A DNA stretch of 64,000 nucleotides from NCBI GenBank assembly GCA_001632435.1, contig KV423955.1, positions 1,614 to 65,613 of the forward strand, in the 5' to 3' direction. This document shows positions 35,149-47,345 of the stretch, in pieces. Below the pieces are notes generated by a model that did not search any database, was not told the origin of the DNA, and worked only from the letters and a program-made list of their open reading frames with translations. The DNA comes from Calocera cornea HHB12733. Lineage: Eukaryota > Basidiomycota > Dacrymycetes > Dacrymycetales > Dacrymycetaceae. A program made the position numbers and the translations under genes. The first letter of the stretch is position 1; every line of letters starts with the position of its first letter.

Positions 35149-37615
35149 ATGAGCTTGCTTCGCTTTACCCCAAAGATCTACAGATTCAAAGGCTGTCTCA
35201 ATGTACCAAAATCACCCTGTCGCCGTGGATATGCTCTGGCTTCAGTCTCACAGCCGGTCTTGCGCAGCAGTGCAGGCGTCCAGGCTGACGATAATGCACT
35301 TCGTCAAGTTTTCGATGAGCCGATGCACCCGCAGCTTAATCCGGGTCTAAAGCCTACTGGACTCTTTGGATATCCCGAAATGTCATCCCCTGGGTCGATC
35401 ATAGCTCTCGGGGAGCGGACACTCTCTCGAGCCAAGGTTTTGGTCACCCGTGCAAAGCAGGCTCGACAGTCGCGCTCGGAGCTGAGACTGCTCGTCAAGA
35501 CACTGGACCGATTGAGCGACATGTTGTGCATGGTCATTGACATGTGTGAGCTTGTACGGCATGCTCATCCAGACCCTCAAATTTCTGGTGCTGCAAACTC
35601 GGTTTACGAATACCTCTGTTCTTACATGAACACTTTGAACACCGACATCGAGCTGCACGATGTGAGATCGGTATCCGCTTCGACTTGCCACAATACTAAT
35701 GACTCCATAGACTCTCGCGGTATTCTTGACAGATTCTGAGATGCTTGCAAGCACTACATATGAGGAGCAGCAGGTCGCTCGCATCTTCCTGTACGACTTT
35801 GAAAAGTCGGGCATCCATCTGCCCGATGCGGATCGACAGCGATGTGTTCAGCTCTCGGATGAGATCCTCGTCCTTGGATCCAGATTTCTTCAGCAGGCGA
35901 GCAGCACGAGACCTTCCTATGAGATGCCGATCGAGCTTCTGGATGGCATGGCTTCATCGTATCGCCAAGAAGTAATCTCGACATCCAGTTCACGATGGCA
36001 TAGCAAGAACCTACGGATCACACCGCATAGCCGTGCTCATTACCTTGTCTCTCGGTTCGCGCCCAATGAGGAAGCTAGGAAACGAGCCTTTGTCGGGGCG
36101 AACACAAGCAGCGAGGGCCAGATTAGCAATCTGGAGAATCTCCTGGGTGCAAGGACCAAGCTCGCAAAACTCATCGGCTACGACAGCTATGCACAGATGG
36201 CGCTGGGAAATACTATGGCTAAGCAACCGGGTTCGTCGTAAACTGGTCCTGTACATTCGGGAGACTGACTTCGCCTTAGACCACGTCTTGCAGTTCTTGA
36301 GGACCCTCAGCGAACACCATAGACCGGCAGCCGCGGCAAATGCGCATGCCATTGCTCTTGCGAAGCAAATTCAACTCGATCTTCCTTCCCCGCCAGCATT
36401 GCTACCTTGGGATCGAGACTTCTACTCGCCTTTAGTTCCCACCACGCACTCCCACATGTCGCTCTCGTCCTTCTTCTCCCTGGGAATTGTTCTGCAAGGA
36501 CTGTCGCGACTTTTCACGAGGCTCTACGGGATTTTACTTCGACCCGCCTCGATGGCACAGGGGGAGTCATGGCACCAAGATGTCCGGAAGTTAGAAGTCG
36601 TCGACGAAACAGAGGGTCTTATCGGTTACATCTATCTGGATCCCTGGACAAGAGACGGCAAATCGTCCGGCGCAGCGCATTACACCGTTCGATGCTCGCG
36701 TCGAGTGGATGACGATGATATCGCTGGGGATGCAGTGGCAGCGAAGGACGAAGACATCGATCTGGCGCTGCCGTTGCAAGTACCAAGCGTTCGCACAAGT
36801 GGCAAAATTGGCAAATATCAGCTGCCAATCATCGTCTTGATGTGTGACGTCGGCCCATCGCACTCTCTACCAAGTCTCCTCACTTGGCCCGAAGTCGAGA
36901 CTGTGTTCCATGAGATGGGTCATGCTATTCACTGTGAGTGTTATCGATTCCAATTCGCTGCGAAACTGATCGTACCTATTATCAAGCGATGATCGGCCGG
37001 ACGGATTATCACAATGTGGCGGGAACACGCTGCGCAACCGATTTCGTTGAGCTTCCCTCGATCCTGATGGAGCACCTGGTCGCATCTCCAGCTTGCGTTG
37101 GTCTCTTTGCTCGACATCACAAGACAGACCTCGCATTGCCGTACGAGGAGCTTCGCAAGCACATGGCAGCGAATGATCAGTTCGCAGCGTTGAATAGCCA
37201 ACATCAAATTATGCTTGCGGCACTCGACCAGGTCCTTCACAGCGCCGTTCACGAAGACAGCACAACGGAATGGGCACGCCTGCACGAGACGATGGGTGTC
37301 CTTCCTTATGCGCCTGGGACGTCGTGGCAAACCCAATTCGGACATCTGTTCAGCTACGGTGCCACTTACTATTCGTATCTGTTTGACCGAGCCATAGCAT
37401 CACGCGTTTTCGACGTTGTATTCAGCGGGAATGAAGGCGACCTGAACAGAGAGATGGGTGAACGCTTCAAGGAGAGAGTGCTCAAGTGGGGTGGAGGAAA
37501 GGAACCGTGGGAACTTGTTGGCGATGTGCTGGAGGATGAAGTCATCGCGGAGGGGGGCAAGGCCGCTATGACTGAGGTCGGAAAGTGGGGCATTGGAGAT
37601 GAAACGCAAAGTTGA
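35149..37615 (+). CDS. Mitochondrial intermediate peptidase (Oct1/MIPEP, M3 metallopeptidase)
   Basis: A basic N-terminus (MSLLRFTPKIYRFKG) is a likely mitochondrial presequence. The body follows the M3 family: RQVFDEPMHPQLNPGLKPTG, GLFGYPEMSSPGSI, YMNTLNTDIELHDTLAVFL, LIGYDSYAQMALGNTMAKQP and LLPWDRDFYS. The zinc site is EVETVFHEMGHAIH, with HExxH (HEMGH) at about 36910. After the next intron comes YHNVAGTRCATDFVELPSILME, which carries the third zinc ligand Glu. The enzyme removes octapeptides from imported mitochondrial precursors. Introns interrupt at about 35660-35710, 36228-36280 and 36935-36988. Length of about 760 residues matches the family. Confidence 0.93.
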
Positions 37616-37730
37616 GCCAGGTTTGGCATCGTTCAGATAATAGTCGATACCCGCACGCATTGTACTACACCCGCATTCCTATGTATGAGTCACTGCCTAT
37701 TGTACATTGGAGCATATGCGGATGAGACAA

Positions 37731-39860
37731 CTAGGCGCGCTCCACGCGCGTGTCCCCTCCCAACTTCTCGACATCCCCCATCCCAATCGTCTTTGAGCCT
37801 TCGGCGCGCTTCTGCTTCAGCTCTACCTGCATTGCCTTCGCACGGCGGACAACTGGAAGGGTGATGCGATCGAGGCCGAGAGAATACCCAGTGACATCTC
37901 TTGGCGCCACGACAACTTGCTCGTCGGAGCCTTGCTCTGTCATAGGAGGCTTTTCCACGGGTTGCTTTCCAACGACGAAGAGAGAATCAACACTTTCCAG
38001 CGTGAGGTTAGCAGTCTCTGGATAGCAGAAGAACACGATGAATGCGTTCGCCAAGTTCAGCACCGCCCATACGAGATAGCTTCGGCTAAGAGGCGAGTCA
38101 GTCCAGTCCAACGTTCGATCACATCCAGACGTACTATCCAATGTTGGCCAGCATTACCTGAAACAATCTTAGCTTGTGGAGGAATGCAGCGGGATGCAAA
38201 CTGACTCACCGGAGTGACCTCTACGACGAGGAAGTTACCCGCGAAGTCGGCGGCAGCTGTTCCAGATTAGTAAGAGTTTCCCGTCGAGGGCTTCTGCAGA
38301 CGTACTGGCTAAGGATGCACCCTTAGACCTTGTCTTCAACGGCATGATCTCAGGTGGATACACCCAAACGGTCGCCATCCAGCCTACAGCCCGGTCAGTG
38401 GATGTCACTTTACGGACCGACTGCGACGTACCCCATGTGAAACACCCTTCGAACAGGAAGATAAGAACAACGGCTGCAACACCGGCAGCAGTGCCCCCAA
38501 CAGCGACGCATATCGCTTCTCCGACAAGGATGAGACACATTCCAATGGCATTTATAATGAGCAGGGGTCGACTGGTGGCGATGTCAGCGGCGATGTCAGG
38601 GCTGGTCTCATCTGGACATACCGTCCCACACGATCAATGGTATACCACTGCACACGGTCAGCTCGGGTAAGGTTGAGAAAGTGGACCGGCGTACAGTAAG
38701 GAATGAGGCAGAAACATACCACACTTGCAGGATGCAGCCGAGTAGCAATGCAAGAGAATGACCCATGCCCAACGAGGTTTGGAATAGGGTAGGCGCATAG
38801 TATCTGATGTGGATCAGATATGGTCAATGCAGGATATTGTGGGGCATACGTTACGATGTTGATTCCAGTCATTTGCTGCATGAATTGAATGCCCATTGCA
38901 AGGGCCACGCGCACGTTCCCCTTCACGCCTCCATCCCTGAACACATCGAGCCAACCGCCTTCTTCGGCCTCCTCCACAGCAATGGCAGATTGAATCTCTT
39001 CTGCCTCAGTTTTGACCACAGGGTGATCTTTGCCTTCTCCGCGAAGCGCAGCAAGGACCGCGAGACCTTCTCCAGATTTCGGGCGATGCCGCATCAGCCA
39101 GCGAGGTGTGTCGGGCAAGAAGACCGTGACGAGGCCGGTGTAAATGGCGAATATGATTTGGAATGCAAGCGGGAACCGCCATTGAACAGTTGAAGCTGTG
39201 AATGATAGTCCATAGTTGAGCCAATAGGCCACCATCAAACTCGGAAACATGTAAGCATGCAATCCTTTCTAAACGGACCAAGGTCATACCCGAAGAGCAT
39301 AGTCGTGAGTTGACAGCACGTAAGCCAGCCTCGATGCGTGGGAACGGAGATCTCGGCTTGATAGACTGCACAAATAGAGCAGATGAAGCCCACACCGAGA
39401 CCCTAGTAGGGAGTTAGACACGATATGAAGGAGAGGTCTGGGTGTGGACGCACTGTCACCACACGACCGACCAGCATCTGAGCGAGGGAGTAGGTTGCAC
39501 ATTGAAGAATGGCGCCGATGATAGTGACAATGCTGCCATACATGAGGACACCTCTCCGACCGATCCGCTCTCCAAAAACAGCGCAAGCCAAGCCTCCAAA
39601 GATAGCACCAACATCATATAGTGATGAGATGGCTCCGGTCAAGGAAGGGTTCGGGTTGCCCATCAGATCCAAGAAATTCTGAGACACGATTACACCGGAC
39701 ATAACGCCTGGAAACTGTCAGGCAACTCAAGTGTATCACAGTCCTCCGGCGTACCTTGATCATATCCAAATAGCAAGAACCCAGACGAGCATACTGAGGT
39801 GATGGCCGCCACAAGTGCCTTGCCTCGCAAAGGCGACTCTTCGGTCCATAAAAGACCCAT
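37731..39860 (-). CDS. MFS sugar transporter
   Basis: A 12-span sugar porter. The N-terminus reads MGLLWTEESPLRGKALVAA, then SGFLLFGYDQG, FGERIGRRGVLMYGS (the GR[RK] loop 2-3 motif), VGRVVTGLGVGF and VPTHRGWLTCCQL. The middle contains FLPDTPRWLM (PESPRWL motif) and QFMQQMTGINIVTYYAPTLF. Later segments include WVYPPEIMPLKTRSKGASLA and CYPETANLTLESVDSLF (PETKG motif). The C-terminal tail is cytoplasmic and charged. These motifs define the family 2.A.1.1 proton-coupled hexose or disaccharide transporters of the plasma membrane. The exact sugar cannot be told. Many small introns are present. Confidence 0.92.
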
Positions 39861-41609
39861 TGTTACGAATTGAAGTTATGGATACAAAAGATGCAGGGCA
39901 AGTTCAGAACAGGCGTGTTGTTTAACGATGCGGGGGGTTGACCAGTATGCATTGTGCTGGCGGATTGCTTTATAAATGAAATCGTGCTCGGATGGAATGG
40001 GATGATGATCGTGTGGAGACGGGCGCTTCCCCAAACATGGAGAAGCACCAACATTTTGATCCCGTGCTTCTTGACGTCACGTCCGAGCCGCTACTTTTCT
40101 CCGACGCATGTTTGCCGATCCGGTCCGGTCTTCCTCTCCGCTTGACCGTCACACTTGTCAGCAGTCAGTATATACGACTGTATATGTGAACCGCATGACT
40201 TCATAGTTTCGTTGTGACCGCTGAGCCGACCTCAGCCGATCGCGGTAGGACCGGCCCGAGAATCCGTGTTCCGAGGCGATTATCCAGGGGCGGAGAAGCG
40301 CTACAGTTACGGCTCCCCTTGAATATCGCCGACAGAAGCCGTGTTTAAACAGTGCAGCTGCGGAGAAAGCGGAGTGCGGCTTCGGTTCCATGCTGATCGA
40401 TCAGCCAGAGAACCGCAATTTCTGGGTCGATTTCCGATAGTTAACTTGTTCTCGGCCGATCGTTTAGACAGACAGTCCAGTCAACAAATTCCAATACACG
40501 TGCATCCGTGTCCGCCATGGTGTCACCAAGCTTGACCAAGCGACTTGCCCCGGCAGATCGTACCATACCAGTGAGAGTTGGTTAGCAAGCAGCCATAATT
40601 GGAGGCAGGGGTAGCGTTGACGCAAGGTCGAGCAGCCCAGGACACGTGCATGCACGCTCGCATAGAAGAAGGGGTTTATACTTCAACAAGACGCGCAGGC
40701 CGCGGTCCGCAGTGCTTCCCAGTAAAGCCAGAAGCCGAATGAGGTCTGCCGGTGTGCCAGCAAAGCGCTTTCGCAGCGTGAAAAACGCCCCGTCGCCGCC
40801 CGCCGGAAGCGTGTTGACTGCTGGAGGCCGTCCCCCAAGCTGCTGCTCGTCGCCGACAGCGCGCACACGGCGATCGCACGTCGCTGTCTCGGGGACTCAA
40901 TCCGGGCACCTTTGTTTGAGGAAAGACGGCTTCGCTTCGCAGGACAAGTGGAGCATCATCCAGGGACACACCCCTAGTCATCGTGGCGAACGCGTGTGCC
41001 GCGCCCTTATCGCCTAATATCCGGGGGCGTCTACGATACTCCGCATTCCTCGGGACGGGGGTCGGGCACAGCATGTCTTCATCGCAGCTCAGCCAAGCTG
41101 TTAATTATTCGCGCCCATCAATCCAGCATCGACCATGTCCTAGCGGCTCCTCGGGCGCCACTGCGCTTGCGTGCGCCTAGCGGTTAGGCACAGCTATGAT
41201 CCAGTTAGCGTTGGAAGCCCTGGGAGGGTATGACGCCAAGGCTCGTGTTAAGGACGGAGCCTCGAACTGCGGCCGGGAGATTAGACTAGCGGAAGGCTGG
41301 CCCACCGCCGGCTCCAACGGGGCGGGTCTGGCTCCTCAGCAAAATGTTGAGGATCGACAAATGTTATTGTTACTGGCGGCTGCAGGTCATCGAATGCAGG
41401 CATAGGGATATACAGTGCACATACTAAGACAACTTGTCTGGGCAAGGAATAGGAACGTGAGGGAGCGTGGTCGTTCATTATATGCGCGGATGAAAGAGGC
41501 AGAAGGGGAGGAAATGAGTCATGACAGCGTCCAATGTCGTACATACCCAGACCACAGGACCTTCATCCACGGGAAGGGACTGTGAGAGGAAGAAAGAGAT
41601 TGGGATGTC
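39861..41609. other. Intergenic region, no gene seen
   Basis: About 1.75 kb. Open frames occur on both strands at 40650-41070, but their composition and overlap look like GC-rich chance frames, and I recognise no domain, tRNA or rRNA. It contains the sugar transporter promoter near 39861. Confidence 0.5.
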
Positions 41610-42289
41610 TTATAGGGCGAGCTGTGCGATCTCGGCGTCTTCGAGCTCGAGGCATGCCGAGAGCGCGGGGGATGGTGGCAGGGGAATGAGGAGCGGCGCT
41701 GCGTCCGGGTCGAGTGCATACAAGGACGGGACCGGCTTGCGCTTGGGCCGGATGGACATGGTGTGCGCGCGCCTTGGGATATGGCCCACGCTCGGCTCCT
41801 CTGCCGGCACGTGCTGCTTCGGCAGTGCGGGGATCTCGACGACTTGCGCAGAGAAGTGCACTGTGGCGACGGGGAGAGCGTGCAGGGAGCGGTTCTGGTG
41901 CGCATACAGCTGCGCCTCCCACTTCTCATCGGGCATGTCCTGCTGCGGGGTCAGCACGGGGCTCGGGGAATGAGAGGAGGACCTCGGCGCACCGGGAATA
42001 GGATCGTGCTCCTCCTCAGCACGTAATGGCCCTGCGCGGCCTTGTCGCGGGCTGTGCGGGCGGTGGAGGCGTCCGACCTGCGCGTGCTGAGCCGCCTCTT
42101 CCAGCCCGTCTCGCGGGGTGAGCCGGCGGTCTCTGCACGCTGGAGGGGCTTGAGGTCGAAGGGTGTGCGGATGACGGTGACCTCTGTGATGGAGGGGAGG
42201 GCGGGGTCGGTGTGCGTGATGGCCTTGCCGGTGTGCTCCTTTGCGAGGATGCGGTGGATGCGCCGGAGGAGGGCAGCCATGGACAGCAT
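41610..42289 (-). CDS. Unknown small conserved-looking protein
   Basis: Two exons join across an intron at about 41949-41998 to give about 210 residues. The first starts MLSMAALLRRIHRILAKEHTG and includes ALPSITEVTVIRTPFDLKPL. The second reads DMPDEKWEAQLYAHQNRSLH, then HSMSIRPKRK-like basic residues (MSIRPKRKPVPSLYALDPDA), and ends LEDAEIAQLAL. It has no clear signal or membrane span. It resembles uncharacterised basidiomycete proteins, but I cannot name a family. It is divergent from the BBC1-like gene. Confidence 0.6.
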
Positions 42290-43101
42290 GGTGGGGGGGT
42301 TGGTTAGTGGTGGCTGTCGGTGAGCAGGAATCGGGGGTGGTCAAGGCTGTGGGTATATGTGTGCAGGTGGGTCGAGGGAGGTGGCCTTTGGGAACGAGGA
42401 CGGAGGGCGGGAGGGGGAAGGCCTGGAGCAACATGGCCCCAAATTTAAGAGAAGCACGGCGGGGTGGGGTGGGAGTGCAGAGTTCTTCCGGTGGCATTGC
42501 CGTTATCTCGTGCTACATGCACCAAGCGACGCACTCGAGCTCGAGGCACTGTTGGGTCTGAGACTGCCGTTTCCATTTCCGACACTGGTGAAAGGGGATC
42601 AGGAGATGAGGTGTGTATGGCGGAAGAGGGCCGACCCCGAACTCGTCGCAGGACGGCCCATCGGGCTGTGTCCGTCGTGGGCGGGACCCTGGCTGGGGGG
42701 GTGTGCATGCGCCGGGCGGAGGAAGCGTGGCAGTGGCGCGGCATAGGCGGGACCAGTTGCACTCCCGGAGAAAGGCGTTAGAGACGGGCGATGACGGCGG
42801 GAGCTCATCATCCCCCCCCCGCGCTCCTGTCCATCACACATCCCATATCCATTCACGCCTCCTTTCATTTGTACAGTCTGTGTGGAGGTGCATACATACT
42901 CGGAAACCGCTTCACGCAACGGCTCCCACCCTCACTCCCGCCCCTGCTTTTCACGGGCTGCCCCCTTTCGGGTTGACATCACCACCCTCATACTAGTCTC
43001 ATCCACCACCGTCTCTAGCCTGATTGACCGTGAGCATAGCATCCAACACCCATCCCGCTGATCCGTTGCTCACATCCCCTTCCGCTTGCTTCCTCTAGGC
43101 C
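42290..43101. promoter_or_regulatory. Divergent intergenic region
   Basis: About 810 bp between the starts of the unknown small protein (minus) and the BBC1/AIM3-like gene (plus). It is expected to hold both promoters. No further gene seen. Confidence 0.45.
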
Positions 43102-44659
43102 ATGCCCACATTCGCCGAACTCAGAGAACAGGCCAAGAAAGCCGGGTCGATGGCCGGGAGCCAGGTTAACTCCCTCAGGGACAGATTCAATCAGCCCGCC
43201 TCGTCGTCCCCATCCAGCGGGGGTTCCCATTCGTTTCGCAGCGGGAGCATCAGCTCGCCTCCCCCGATGGCGAAGAAGCCACCCATGCCCCCTCCGGTGC
43301 GCGGGGCGGGGGGTGCTCCCCCGCCGCCCATGCGGACTCCCAGCAGCCCGGATGCTCCACCTGCGATGCCCGCGCGCGGGTTACCGCCTTCACTGCCCAG
43401 TAGGACGCAGTCGTCCGCGCCGTCCCATGTGTCAGCCGGATCAGCACCTGGCGGTATCGACTGGGCCAATCTGACGGAGGACGACAAGTACGCCTTCTTC
43501 TCCCTCCTGGACGAGTACTTTGCGCGACGCGGGCTGCATGACGCGCCAGCCGGTGCACAGGGCGGGGCGCCGGTAAGCACACCCTTTCCCTTCACAGGCG
43601 CCGGTTCTCATGCTCATCAGCGTGCAGTACTGAGGACGAACCCGTCTCAGACGCATACACGAGCCGGTAAGCCGCATACCCGCGCATACATGCGCCTGGG
43701 CTGACCGTGCCCACGCAGCACTTGATTCCCAGCAGTTTCACCTTGATACCCCGCCGACGTCTATGACTTCGGCAACCATATGCGAATTCTTCCTCCCTTC
43801 TACGCACTGGCCCTCCGCGTGGTACGAGGACAAGAAGGGGTCTCTTCCTCCTCCGGTCGTGGGCTCGAAGGATGTGCAGGGCGGAGGAAGGTGGTCGTCG
43901 TATGGTGACGAGATGACGCGGATCGGCTATGTGCTCTTTGCGGACCTGAGCGTGCTCTGGTACCGTGTGCAGTGGAACTCCCAGCGGCATGATCCGAACT
44001 CGGTGCAGCGGGAAGCCATGTACCGGCCGCCACCAGAGCCGTGGAGTAGCGACCTGCTTCGGTGGGCGAACGAGCTGTATGGTGAAGAGCTGGTTGCCTT
44101 TGCGGAAAACTCCGAAGCCGCTGGACAGCCGATCGGCCGCGGAGAGTGTTGGGACCTCGCCCATTCTGGTCTGCAGAGCATCCTCACCAACCCCGCGACG
44201 GCGCACTTTCCCAAACCCGTCCAGTCTATCAGCAGGACGCACGGCCATCTCTTCTTCGCTGGCTCCGGCGCCGCGAACTACAATGCGCAAGTCGGTCGCT
44301 GGCGAGGCGGCGACGACCGCGTGCGGCGGGGTGACATCGTCGAGTGGAACCGGGTCAAGATCCAGACTACCGACGGCGGGCGGATGACGCTCGGCGACCC
44401 GGAGCACACGGCCATCATCGTCGCAGTCCCTGACGAGCCGATCCCGAGCGCGGCGGACGGGGCGGACGTGAAGCCGTACGAGCTCGGGTGGCTCGAGGTC
44501 GTCGAACAGAGCAAAGCGCACCCGCCGATGCGCAGGAGGTACGATATGAGCAAGTTCTCCGAGGGGAAGGTGTGGATTTACCGGCCGGTGCCGGACGAGT
44601 ATATCGGGCCGGGCTTGACGGCCGAGTGGCCGCCCCAGCAGCCTGCGTATTCCTTGTAG
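43102..44659 (+). CDS. BBC1/AIM3-domain protein (actin-patch associated, cysteine-protease fold)
   Basis: The first exon (MPTFAELREQAKKAGSMAGS) gives a Pro/Ser-rich region with polyproline clusters and an ANLTEDDKYAFFSLLDEYF helix. An intron at 43573-43731 leads to a second exon. It contains WYEDKKGSLPPPV, VLFADLSVLWYRVQW, GRGECWDLAHSGLQS, THGHLFFAG and LGDPEHTAIIV. The Cys in GECWD and the His in EHTAII match the Cys-His pair of the BBC1/AIM3 cysteine-proteinase-like domain, found at the C-terminus of yeast Bbc1/Mti1, which binds type I myosin at actin patches. The SH3 domain of yeast Bbc1 is absent. Whether the domain is catalytic is unknown. Confidence 0.75.
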
Positions 44660-44824
44660 ACTCTCTCACTAAATGTTGTACTCTGGAGGTGGATTACTTG
44701 GAGGGGTCGCCCGTTGTCATTTCAAATCAATCACAAATAGAATCTCATCGAGCAAGTCCATCGTATAAAGCGCATAGCAGCATAAACCCAGAACGAGTAC
44801 TGTACATGGCGCACGAAGCGGCGT

Positions 44825-45672
44825 TCAATGTACCAGCTCATACCCACTGCTAAACTTGAGCGCATCCATCAGCCCAGCCTTCTTAGCGAGCCGATCATAG
44901 AGCATGGGCAGCTGGGCCCACGCCTCCTCCGGCCGCATATCAAGCTTCAAACACGCCTCCTCGACGATGCCGACGAGCAGGGGGTCCTTCTGCAGCTCCG
45001 TGATGGCGCTGACGATCACGCTCGGCGCGTTGTGCACGTCGGCCGTGATGCTGCCGTTCCGGTACGCGGCTTCGACTACCAGTTCTGTTGGGGGGGGGGG
45101 GGGGGGGAGGGGGGGAAGGGGTCGGGGGGGGGGGGGCGGGGGGGGGGGGGGGGGGGGGGGGGGCGTTAGTGTGTAGGCTGCGGTGGGGGTTGGTGGACCG
45201 GGGGGTAGGGAGGGGAGCACGTACCGACAGCAGTAAGCATCGTATAGTCCGTCCTCCTCCTTCCAACCTCCGCCGTAAGCTTCCCGAGCGCCTCCTGCCC
45301 AAGCCAACGCATCAGCACCGCTCACCGCTCACCCCTCGCCTCGCATCCGCAGGTCCGACGCACCTCGCTGAGCACATGCGCGGCCTCGACCCGCTCCAGC
45401 CGCGCCCGCAGCTCCAGCACTTCCCGCTGCGCCTCCGCGAGCGCCGCGTCCTTCTCGGAGAAGTAGGCGAGCCACTCGGCTGTGGCGGCATGGGCGGGCG
45501 GGTGGTGCGTGTGCCTCGTGTGCTGGACGGCGAGCCGCGGCGCCGCCGGGGGGACGCGCCGGGGGCGGAGGACCGTTCTGCAGCACACGCGGGTGTGAGA
45601 CTCGCAAGTCCAGTGTATGATGCGTGGTGCGGGGGGGACTCACGAGGCTAGAGAGCGGGCGAGGGCGTGCAT
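44825..45672 (-). CDS. Probable mitochondrial coiled-coil protein, unknown function
   Basis: Four exons. The first is only MHALARSLAS, followed by TVLRPRRVPPAAPRLAVQ; this Arg/Ala-rich start looks like a mitochondrial presequence. Then come WLAYFSEKDAALAEAQREVL and ELRARLERVEAAHVL (coiled coil), LGKLTAEVGRRRTDYTMLTA, ELVVEAAYRNGSITADV and LQKDPLLVGIVEEACLKLDM. It ends SSGYELVH. About 190 residues. The third intron contains an exceptional C-run (G-run on the plus strand at about 45090-45163) ahead of its acceptor. No family recognised. Confidence 0.6.
45090..45163 (+). repeat. Long poly-G tract (poly-C polypyrimidine tract of a minus-strand intron)
   Basis: Almost uninterrupted G over about 75 bp. 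On the coding strand of the mitochondrial-protein gene it is poly-C shortly before the 3' splice site. Confidence 0.9.
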
Positions 45673-46151
45673 CCTCCGGGTGTGATCTGATCTGGAGATG
45701 TCGACTAGCAACCCAGCACAACACAGAGCAGAGCGGGACGGGACAGAGAGGGCAGACTTAAGTATGGGGCATCCTGCCCACCCCATTGCCCAGGTGCCGA
45801 TGCGGGACCGAGCAACGCCCCCCCCCCAACCCCAACCGTGCCTTGTCTTCCCCTGGGAGCCCTGGGAGGAGAAGAACAGAAACAGGCGGAACATCCCCGT
45901 GCGCCGACAGGGTCCGCGACTCCGCTCCGGTGAGTCTCGCCTCGGACTAGGGGCGAACGGGGCCGAGTAATGGTGCGCTGGCTTGGGGCACATTGGAATA
46001 ACTTGGGGACTATCAGTATGATTACCTAGTTGTACAATTGGATGGGCCGTTTCTATAATTCGTGAATGCCAGATACATGCCACTCGCAACTGACGACTCT
46101 CCCGCCGGGCACGCAGCACGCAGCACGCAGCATACAGTCGCCGCTCGCTCC
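45673..46151. other. Spacer between coiled-coil gene and Yth1 gene
   Basis: No gene is seen. It holds the promoter of the minus-strand mitochondrial-protein gene and the 3' flank of the Yth1 gene. Confidence 0.4.
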
Positions 46152-47345
46152 TCACTCATCCTTCCCCCCCGAGCCCCTCTCGAGCCCGCCCCGGTTCCCA
46201 GGGACGTTCCTGTTCCTGCACATGTTCGCATAGTGGCCCTTCTCCCCGCACTTGAAGCAGGTCACCTCGTCCAGGTTCCGCCGCTCAAAGTTCGCCCCTC
46301 GGCCCCCGCCGTCGCCCCGCCCCGCCCCACCACCACCGCCGGCGGCGCCGCCGTCGCCGCGCCCGTACCCGCCCCCGCCACCGCTGGGGAATCCCTCACC
46401 GGCGCCGAACCTGCCAAAGCCAGGCGGGGGCGGGCCGAGCTCCCTCGCCCCTTGCTCAGGCTCGTAGTCCTCCTTCGTCGGCAGCGTCCACTTCGGATGG
46501 GCGTTGGTGCACTCGCTGCCCCTGGGGCAGAAGCCGGACAGGTACAGCGGGCAGGCGACGCGGCGCGCGTGTTTCCTCGGGCACCCGGGGCCGAGCTTGC
46601 AGAACCCGCGCTGGTAGTCCGGGCACGCGGAGCGGCGCTCCTTCGGGTGCGTGTAGAGGCACTCGTCCCCCGCCGAGCAGTAGCCGTACTTGGCGTACCA
46701 CCAGCACTCGGGCATCCGCCGCAGGTTGTACTCGTGCAGGAACTCGCAGCTGTCGCCCTTCTTGCACAAGCCGCGCAGCCAGTGCTTGCACACCGTCGTG
46801 CGGAAACGCGGGTCGCCGTCCGCCCCGCGGGAGGCGCCCGTGCTGGGCTGGAAGTTGAGCTTCGACGGCATGGTGTGCCGCAGGGGGCAGTGGAGGGGTC
46901 CGAGCGGGCACCCGGCGGGCGTGAGGTTAAGCCTGCATATCTGCTCGTCTGTGCAAAGAGGTGAGCATGAGCCACACACACACACACATTGGACAAGAGA
47001 AGAAAACGCACCTTTATCCAGCTTGACCCCGATGACATCCTTGATGTCCCGCTCGACGTTGAGGGTGACCTGGTGAAAGTCGGGCTTGACGAGATCCTGC
47101 AGGCTCTGGGGCAGCTCGCGCCGCCGCTTGCGGGGTGGGCCTTGGAGCTCGGGCTTGCGGTCGCCGTCCGTCTGCTGCTGCTGCTGCAGTTGGATCTGCA
47201 ACTGGATCTGGTGCAAGTGCTGCATCTGTTGTTGCTGCATCTGCTGTTGTTGTTGTTGTTGTGGCTGCTGCTGTTGCTGCTGTTGCTGCGAAAAGTTGAG
47301 TGGACCAAAGTTCATCCCATTCTGGTACGGCATTGCGAGCGCCAT
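46152..47345 (-). CDS. Cleavage and polyadenylation factor Yth1/CPSF30 (CCCH zinc finger)
   Basis: The N-terminus (MALAMPYQNGMNFGPLNFSQ) runs into a poly-Gln tract. After one intron (about 46950-47010) five CCCH fingers follow: CPLGPLHCPLRH, CKHWLRGLCKKGDSCEFLH, CWWYAKYGYCSAGDECLYTH, CPDYQRGFCKLGPGCPRKH and CPLYLSGFCPRGSECTNAH. A Gly-rich linker leads to a C-terminal CCHC knuckle (CFKCGEKGHYANMC). Five CCCH fingers plus a knuckle is the arrangement of CPSF30-type proteins, which read the AAUAAA signal in mRNA 3'-end processing. It is divergent from the isocitrate dehydrogenase gene. Confidence 0.93.
   Translation of the reverse strand: MALAMPYQNGMNFGPLNFSQQQQQQQQPQQQQQQQMQQQQMQHLHQIQLQIQLQQQQQTDGDRKPELQGPPRKRRRELPQSLQDLVKPDFHQVTLNVERDIKDVIGVKLDKGAFSSLVQCVCVCGSCSPLCTDEQICRLNLTPAGCPLGPLHCPLRHTMPSKLNFQPSTGASRGADGDPRFRTTVCKHWLRGLCKKGDSCEFLHEYNLRRMPECWWYAKYGYCSAGDECLYTHPKERRSACPDYQRGFCKLGPGCPRKHARRVACPLYLSGFCPRGSECTNAHPKWTLPTKEDYEPEQGARELGPPPPGFGRFGAGEGFPSGGGGGYGRGDGGAAGGGGGAGRGDGGGRGANFERRNLDEVTCFKCGEKGHYANMCRNRNVPGNRGGLERGSGGKDE

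Noticed and set aside
40646..41074. Overlapping frames on both strands
   Set aside because: GC-rich chance frames without family motifs or splice logic.
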